Notes under the pieces: generated by a model
Told to the model about the DNA's origin: nothing
Seen by the model: the letters and a program-made list of their open reading frames with translations, nothing else
Database searches by the model: none
Program-made: the position numbers and the translations under genes
Shown: piece after piece, positions 60,887 through 64,000 of the stretch
Layout: each line of letters opens with the position of its first letter
Position numbering within the stretch: the first letter of the stretch is position 1
Source: Mesorhizobium sp. 1M-11
GTDB lineage: Bacteria; Pseudomonadota; Alphaproteobacteria; Rhizobiales; Rhizobiaceae
Length of the DNA: 64,000 bases
Reading direction: 5' to 3'
Assembly: GCF_001303895.1 (NCBI RefSeq)
Contig: NZ_LJSD01000001.1
Location: forward strand, 292,217 to 356,216

Positions 60887-61840
60887 ATGGACCAGACCGT
60901 CAACCCCCTGCCCGCCCTCGAAAGCCGGCATGTAGATCCGCACAGCTATCCGGCCGGCGTCGCCTTCCTCGACGGGCAATATCTGCCGATGTCGCAAGCG
61001 AAGATCTCGGTGCTCGACTGGGGCTTCCTGCATTCGGACGCCACCTACGATACCGTTCATGTCTGGAACGGTCGCTTCTTCCGGCTGGATCTGCATATCG
61101 AACGTTTCTTCGGTGGCCTGGAGCGGCTGCGCATGTCGATCCCGTACACGACGCGCGATCAGGTGGCGGAAATCCTGCACAACTGCGTGGCGCTCTCCGG
61201 CCACCGCGCTTCCTACGTCGAGATGCTTTGCACGCGCGGTGCTTCCCCGACATTCAGCCGCGATCCGCGCGATGCCATCAACCGCTTCATGGCTTTCGCG
61301 GTACCGTTCGGCTCCGTCGCCAACGCCGAGCAGCGCGAGCGCGGCCTGCATGTCGCGATCAGCGACCGCATCCGCATCCCGCCGGCGTCGATCGATCCCG
61401 CAATCAAGAACTATCACTGGCTCGATCTCGTGCGCGGCCTCTACGACGCGTATGACCGCAATGCGGAGACGGCACTGCTGCTCGACTTCAACGGCAACGT
61501 CGCCGAAGGTCCGGGCTTCAATGTCTTCGCGGTCGAAGGTGGCAGGTTGGTGACGCCAGCCGTCGGCGTTCTGGCCGGCATAACCCGGCGCACGGTTTTC
61601 GACCTCGCAAGCGAACTCGGCCTCGACTGCAAGGCGGTTGACGTGAGCGTAGCGGCGCTTAAAGCGGCCGACGAGGTCTTCATCACCTCTACCGCCGGCG
61701 GCATCATGCCGGTGACGGTGGTCGACGGCATCCCGATCGCCGACGGCAGGGTTGGACCGGTCACCAGACGACTGGAGAAACTCTATTGGCATAAACACGA
61801 GGATCCGGCCTGGTCGGAACCGGTTGCCTACCCCAGCTGA
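60887..61840 (+). CDS. Class IV aminotransferase (BCAT/D-amino acid type)
   Basis: The start at 60887 (MDQTVNPLPALESRHV) has GGAGG just upstream and gives 317 residues; the earlier open frame to 60779 has no ribosome site. PLP lysine K174 is in IDPAIKNYHWLDLV. ISVLDWGFLHSDATYDTVHVWNGRFFRLD is typical of the fold. The substrate could be branched-chain, D-amino acids or (R)-amines. The 288-nt gap before it shows no gene. Its 3' end overlaps the convergent TetR gene by 13 nt. Confidence 0.9.
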   Translation: MDQTVNPLPALESRHVDPHSYPAGVAFLDGQYLPMSQAKISVLDWGFLHSDATYDTVHVWNGRFFRLDLHIERFFGGLERLRMSIPYTTRDQVAEILHNCVALSGHRASYVEMLCTRGASPTFSRDPRDAINRFMAFAVPFGSVANAEQRERGLHVAISDRIRIPPASIDPAIKNYHWLDLVRGLYDAYDRNAETALLLDFNGNVAEGPGFNVFAVEGGRLVTPAVGVLAGITRRTVFDLASELGLDCKAVDVSVAALKAADEVFITSTAGGIMPVTVVDGIPIADGRVGPVTRRLEKLYWHKHEDPAWSEPVAYPS

Positions 61841-62442
61841 GCTGCCTCGGCCTTGCCACGCCCGATCAGCCAGCCGATCACCGTGCGCAGTTCCGCCGTC
61901 TGCAATGCGGCATCGAACCCGGCGTTGCCAGAGGCAAGGAAGCTGGCGTCGAAGAGATGTTGAATCCAGGCGGCGGCGCGTTCCGGCGGAAAGGCGAGTT
62001 GGGCGCCGTGATCGGCCATGCGTTCCAGGAGGATGGTGAGCGAACTCCTTGCCTGCTCTTCGTCCTCACCGAACATTCGTGCAAACGCCTCGTCGCGACC
62101 GATTTGCAGCAGCGCCACAGCCATGAGCCCCGGCGCTAGCGGATTGGCGAGATCGTCGAAGAGATGGTGCAGGATGCGGTTGAACCCGGCTTCCGGATCG
62201 TCTTCGGCTTCGGCTTCACTGTAGACCGCAGCCATTCGCGCGAAGGCATCTCCAAACAGGCCATGCACGATGTCGAGCTTGGTCGGGAAATAGTGGAACA
62301 GCGTACCGGAACCAATGCTGGCGCGGCGGCAGATCGCGGCGGTCGAGGTCCCGTCGACGCCGTTGGCGGCGAATTCCTCGGCGGCGGCGACAAGGATGTC
62401 GGCGCGCTTGCGGGCATGTTTCTCAGGATCGACGGTGCGCAT
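61828..62442 (-). CDS. TetR family transcriptional regulator
   Basis: The 204-residue protein has an N-terminal HTH (about 8-55: KRADILVAAAEEFAANGVDGTSTAAICRRASIGSGTLFHYFPTKLDIV). The ligand domain is helical. It is divergent from the membrane protein at 62527, and a palindrome in between fits its operator. It probably represses that gene and itself. Confidence 0.93.
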   Translation of the reverse strand: MRTVDPEKHARKRADILVAAAEEFAANGVDGTSTAAICRRASIGSGTLFHYFPTKLDIVHGLFGDAFARMAAVYSEAEAEDDPEAGFNRILHHLFDDLANPLAPGLMAVALLQIGRDEAFARMFGEDEEQARSSLTILLERMADHGAQLAFPPERAAAWIQHLFDASFLASGNAGFDAALQTAELRTVIGWLIGRGKAEAAQLG

Positions 62443-62459
62443 TGGGCGATCTCGGTCGC

Positions 62460-62488
62460 TTGACAGTTTTCGGCTTCTCGATCAATAT
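62460..62488 (+). promoter_or_regulatory. Promoter of the membrane protein gene
   Basis: TTGACA (62460-62465) and CAATAT (62483-62488) are 17 nt apart. The -10 element abuts the TetR palindrome, so binding would block transcription. Confidence 0.55.
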
Positions 62489-62507
62489 TAGAGCATACGC
62501 TCCAATA
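62486..62507. promoter_or_regulatory. TetR operator
   Basis: TTAGAGC-ATAC-GCTCCAA (62488-62505) is an inverted repeat with one mismatch per arm pair; two more bases match on each side, giving a 22-bp site at 62486-62507. It lies between the TetR gene and the membrane protein gene. Confidence 0.75.
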
Positions 62508-62526
62508 ATAGCCAAGGGCTTTTCGG

Positions 62527-63570
62527 ATGCCTTCCGCGTTGACTGTCTTGTCGAAGCCAGTGCTTGGCCAACGCCTGCTCCCGTTGATCGGCCTGTTCCT
62601 GCTCTCGCCCATCTGTGCCGAGTATCTGATCGGCTATGCCGAAAGCACGTATCACCCGCTGGAGATGATGTGGGGGCTGCTTGTCTTCGCTCCCCTCTAC
62701 GGTTCGATTGCGCTGCTCATCCGCGAGATCGCGCGTCGCACCGGACGCGGCTGGCCGACCATGCTGCTGCTCGCCGCCGCCTTCGGCTTGATCCAGGCCG
62801 GGCTGATCGACCAAAGTCTGTTCAACCCGCATTACGGTGCCGACCTGAACATCCCCTATTGGGACGCCGAAAGGCTGCCGACCTGGCTTGGTCAACTCGG
62901 CATCAGCGCCAATCTGACGCTGGACTTCGTGAGCACCCATATTGTCTGGAGTTTCGCCGCGCCGATCGCGGTGGTGGAATGCTGCGCACCACGCATCGCC
63001 GACCGGCCCTGGCTCGGACGCATCGGAATCCTTCTGATGGTGTCGCTCTATCTGGCGGCAGCCGCCTTCGTCTTCGACGATCATTTGAGAGTCACGGGTT
63101 TCATGGCAACGAAGGCGCAACTCGTTGCCACAGTCGCTTGCGCCCTATTGCTCGGCATCGCCGCCTTACTCGTGCCGGTACACACCGAGGAACGCGCGGG
63201 CTACGTGCCGGCGCCATGGCTGGTTGCCGCCTTTGTGCTTGCCATACTCGCCCTGCACATCTTCTCTTCGCCGGATTGGACCGGCGTGTCGGCCTCCCTG
63301 CTCGCTTTCGCCGGCTGCGGGGCGCTGATTGCGACGTGGTCTGGCCGCATAGCGTGGAAAAACAGCCATGTGCTTGGCATAGCCGCTGCCGCTCTCCTTG
63401 CTAACGCGCTGACTTCCTTTGTTATTCAACCCGCCGGCGAGCCGGCGCTTGCTGTGAAGTACGCAGTCAACGGAGGCATGCTGCTTGGCGTGCTCGTCCT
63501 TGCGGCACTGGCCTACCGCCAGTTGCGCACGGCCAACGACGAAGGATGGCGGCGTCCTCAGGCGCGGTAG
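62527..63570 (+). CDS. Multipass membrane protein under TetR control
   Basis: The 347-residue protein has eight to ten hydrophobic segments, for example LLPLIGLFLLSPICAEYLIGY, MLLLAAAFGLIQAGLI, IGILLMVSLYLAAAAF and LVATVACALLLGIAALL. It resembles no family that I recognise. Divergence from a TetR gene and the operator suggest induction by a small molecule. The 3' end overlaps the MOSC gene by 13 nt. Confidence 0.75.
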   Translation: MPSALTVLSKPVLGQRLLPLIGLFLLSPICAEYLIGYAESTYHPLEMMWGLLVFAPLYGSIALLIREIARRTGRGWPTMLLLAAAFGLIQAGLIDQSLFNPHYGADLNIPYWDAERLPTWLGQLGISANLTLDFVSTHIVWSFAAPIAVVECCAPRIADRPWLGRIGILLMVSLYLAAAAFVFDDHLRVTGFMATKAQLVATVACALLLGIAALLVPVHTEERAGYVPAPWLVAAFVLAILALHIFSSPDWTGVSASLLAFAGCGALIATWSGRIAWKNSHVLGIAAAALLANALTSFVIQPAGEPALAVKYAVNGGMLLGVLVLAALAYRQLRTANDEGWRRPQAR

Positions 63571-64000
63571 ATCCACTGCTCCGGCACGCGCACCGAAATT
63601 TCTTCGCCCGTCGCAACAACCCCGGGCTTTTCCACCCAGGCGACAAGCCCGCGCAAGCGCTTCGCCACCTTGGGAAACAGAAGCGAGCCGGCATCCTGGT
63701 CTTCCATGCGGGCATTTTCCGCAATCGAGCGGCCGGAAAGGCGGCAGGGACCATTCTGCGCGTCGATCTTCAGTGTGACCCCGCCCGCGAAGAACAATAG
63801 CGTTGCCGAAGGCAGCATGGACAAGTTCGACAGGCCGTCGATCACCAGATTGGCGCCGATCCATTCGGGCTTAATCTCGGCAAGTCCCATACGCTCGGCC
63901 ACCACGGCCAGCTCGTCGAAGGCAACGATCGACACCTGCCGCTCGTTGCGGATTTCCGTCCCGCGCGGATACCATGGCTCGCGCCCACCCGAACGGCGGG
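63558..64000 (-). CDS. MOSC domain protein, N-terminus cut by window edge
   Basis: The frame runs past the right edge; the in-frame GTG at 63935 is internal, because upstream codons continue with REPWYPRGTEIRNERQVSIV, a conserved MOSC start. GANLVIDGLSNLSMLPSATLLFF and AQNGPCRLSGRSIAE, with the conserved cysteine, identify the domain, which handles molybdenum cofactor or sulfur transfer in relatives. No start codon is inside the window. Confidence 0.85.
   Translation of the reverse strand, partial: RRSGGREPWYPRGTEIRNERQVSIVAFDELAVVAERMGLAEIKPEWIGANLVIDGLSNLSMLPSATLLFFAGGVTLKIDAQNGPCRLSGRSIAENARMEDQDAGSLLFPKVAKRLRGLVAWVEKPGVVATGEEISVRVPEQWIYRA

Overview
The window looks like a chromosomal segment of a high-GC alphaproteobacterium of the order Rhizobiales, most likely near Mesorhizobium or another Phyllobacteriaceae genus. 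This is inferred from gene order, the FtsZ with a very long linker, the meso-DAP-type MurE, btaAB betaine-lipid genes, a clustered set of GANTC (CcrM) sites and a RIME-like palindromic mosaic. Species cannot be fixed from sequence reading alone.

Positions 1-28300 carry an essentially complete division and cell wall (dcw) cluster on the minus strand. In transcription order it reads mraZ, rsmH, ftsL, ftsI, murE, murF, mraY, murD, ftsW, murG, murC, murB, then a polar amino acid ABC substrate-binding protein and permease, then ddl, ftsQ, ftsA, ftsZ, lpxC, bamD, recN, ligA and a DUF2461 gene cut by the window edge. Most junctions are ATGA or TGATG overlaps, so the genes are probably co-translated. 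Two control regions stand out. Four regularly spaced MraZ-type repeats overlie a candidate promoter at the head of the cluster. A 447-nt gap before ddl-ftsQAZ holds seven GANTC sites within 180 nt, hinting at cell-cycle control.

Positions 28400-37400 hold a PLP-dependent sulfur amino acid enzyme, the RNase P RNA gene (minus strand, with its promoter), a lytic transglycosylase, an AmpD-like amidase, a TerB/DnaJ protein, a beta-propeller protein, and a small regulon. The regulon is an HTH regulator, a secreted protein of unknown function and an MFS transporter, whose two promoter regions share a 23-bp box with one mismatch. A small lipoprotein follows.

Positions 37500-50200 hold a fused 5-oxoprolinase/hydantoinase, btaAB under a textbook Pho box, a serine hydrolase, and a murein-related group (GH25 lysozyme, MltB-type transglycosylase and a convergent MliC-like lysozyme inhibitor). 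An ornithine/lysine decarboxylase, an EamA transporter and a 28-residue membrane peptide with its own terminator complete the stretch.

Positions 50200-64000 hold metF with an ArsR-methyltransferase fusion regulator and a palindromic operator, TrmO-like and DUF2293 genes, an SDR and an ethanolamine-type permease divergent from a LuxR regulator, and an Lrp regulator. Next is a two-gene DUF5343 + Swt1-type HEPN module with atypical codon use. This is the best candidate here for an undescribed toxin or defence system. A siderophore-interacting protein, a degenerate peptide deformylase, a class IV aminotransferase, a TetR regulator with a clear operator, a membrane protein and a truncated MOSC gene end the window. 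No tRNA, CRISPR array, insertion sequence or integrase was seen.
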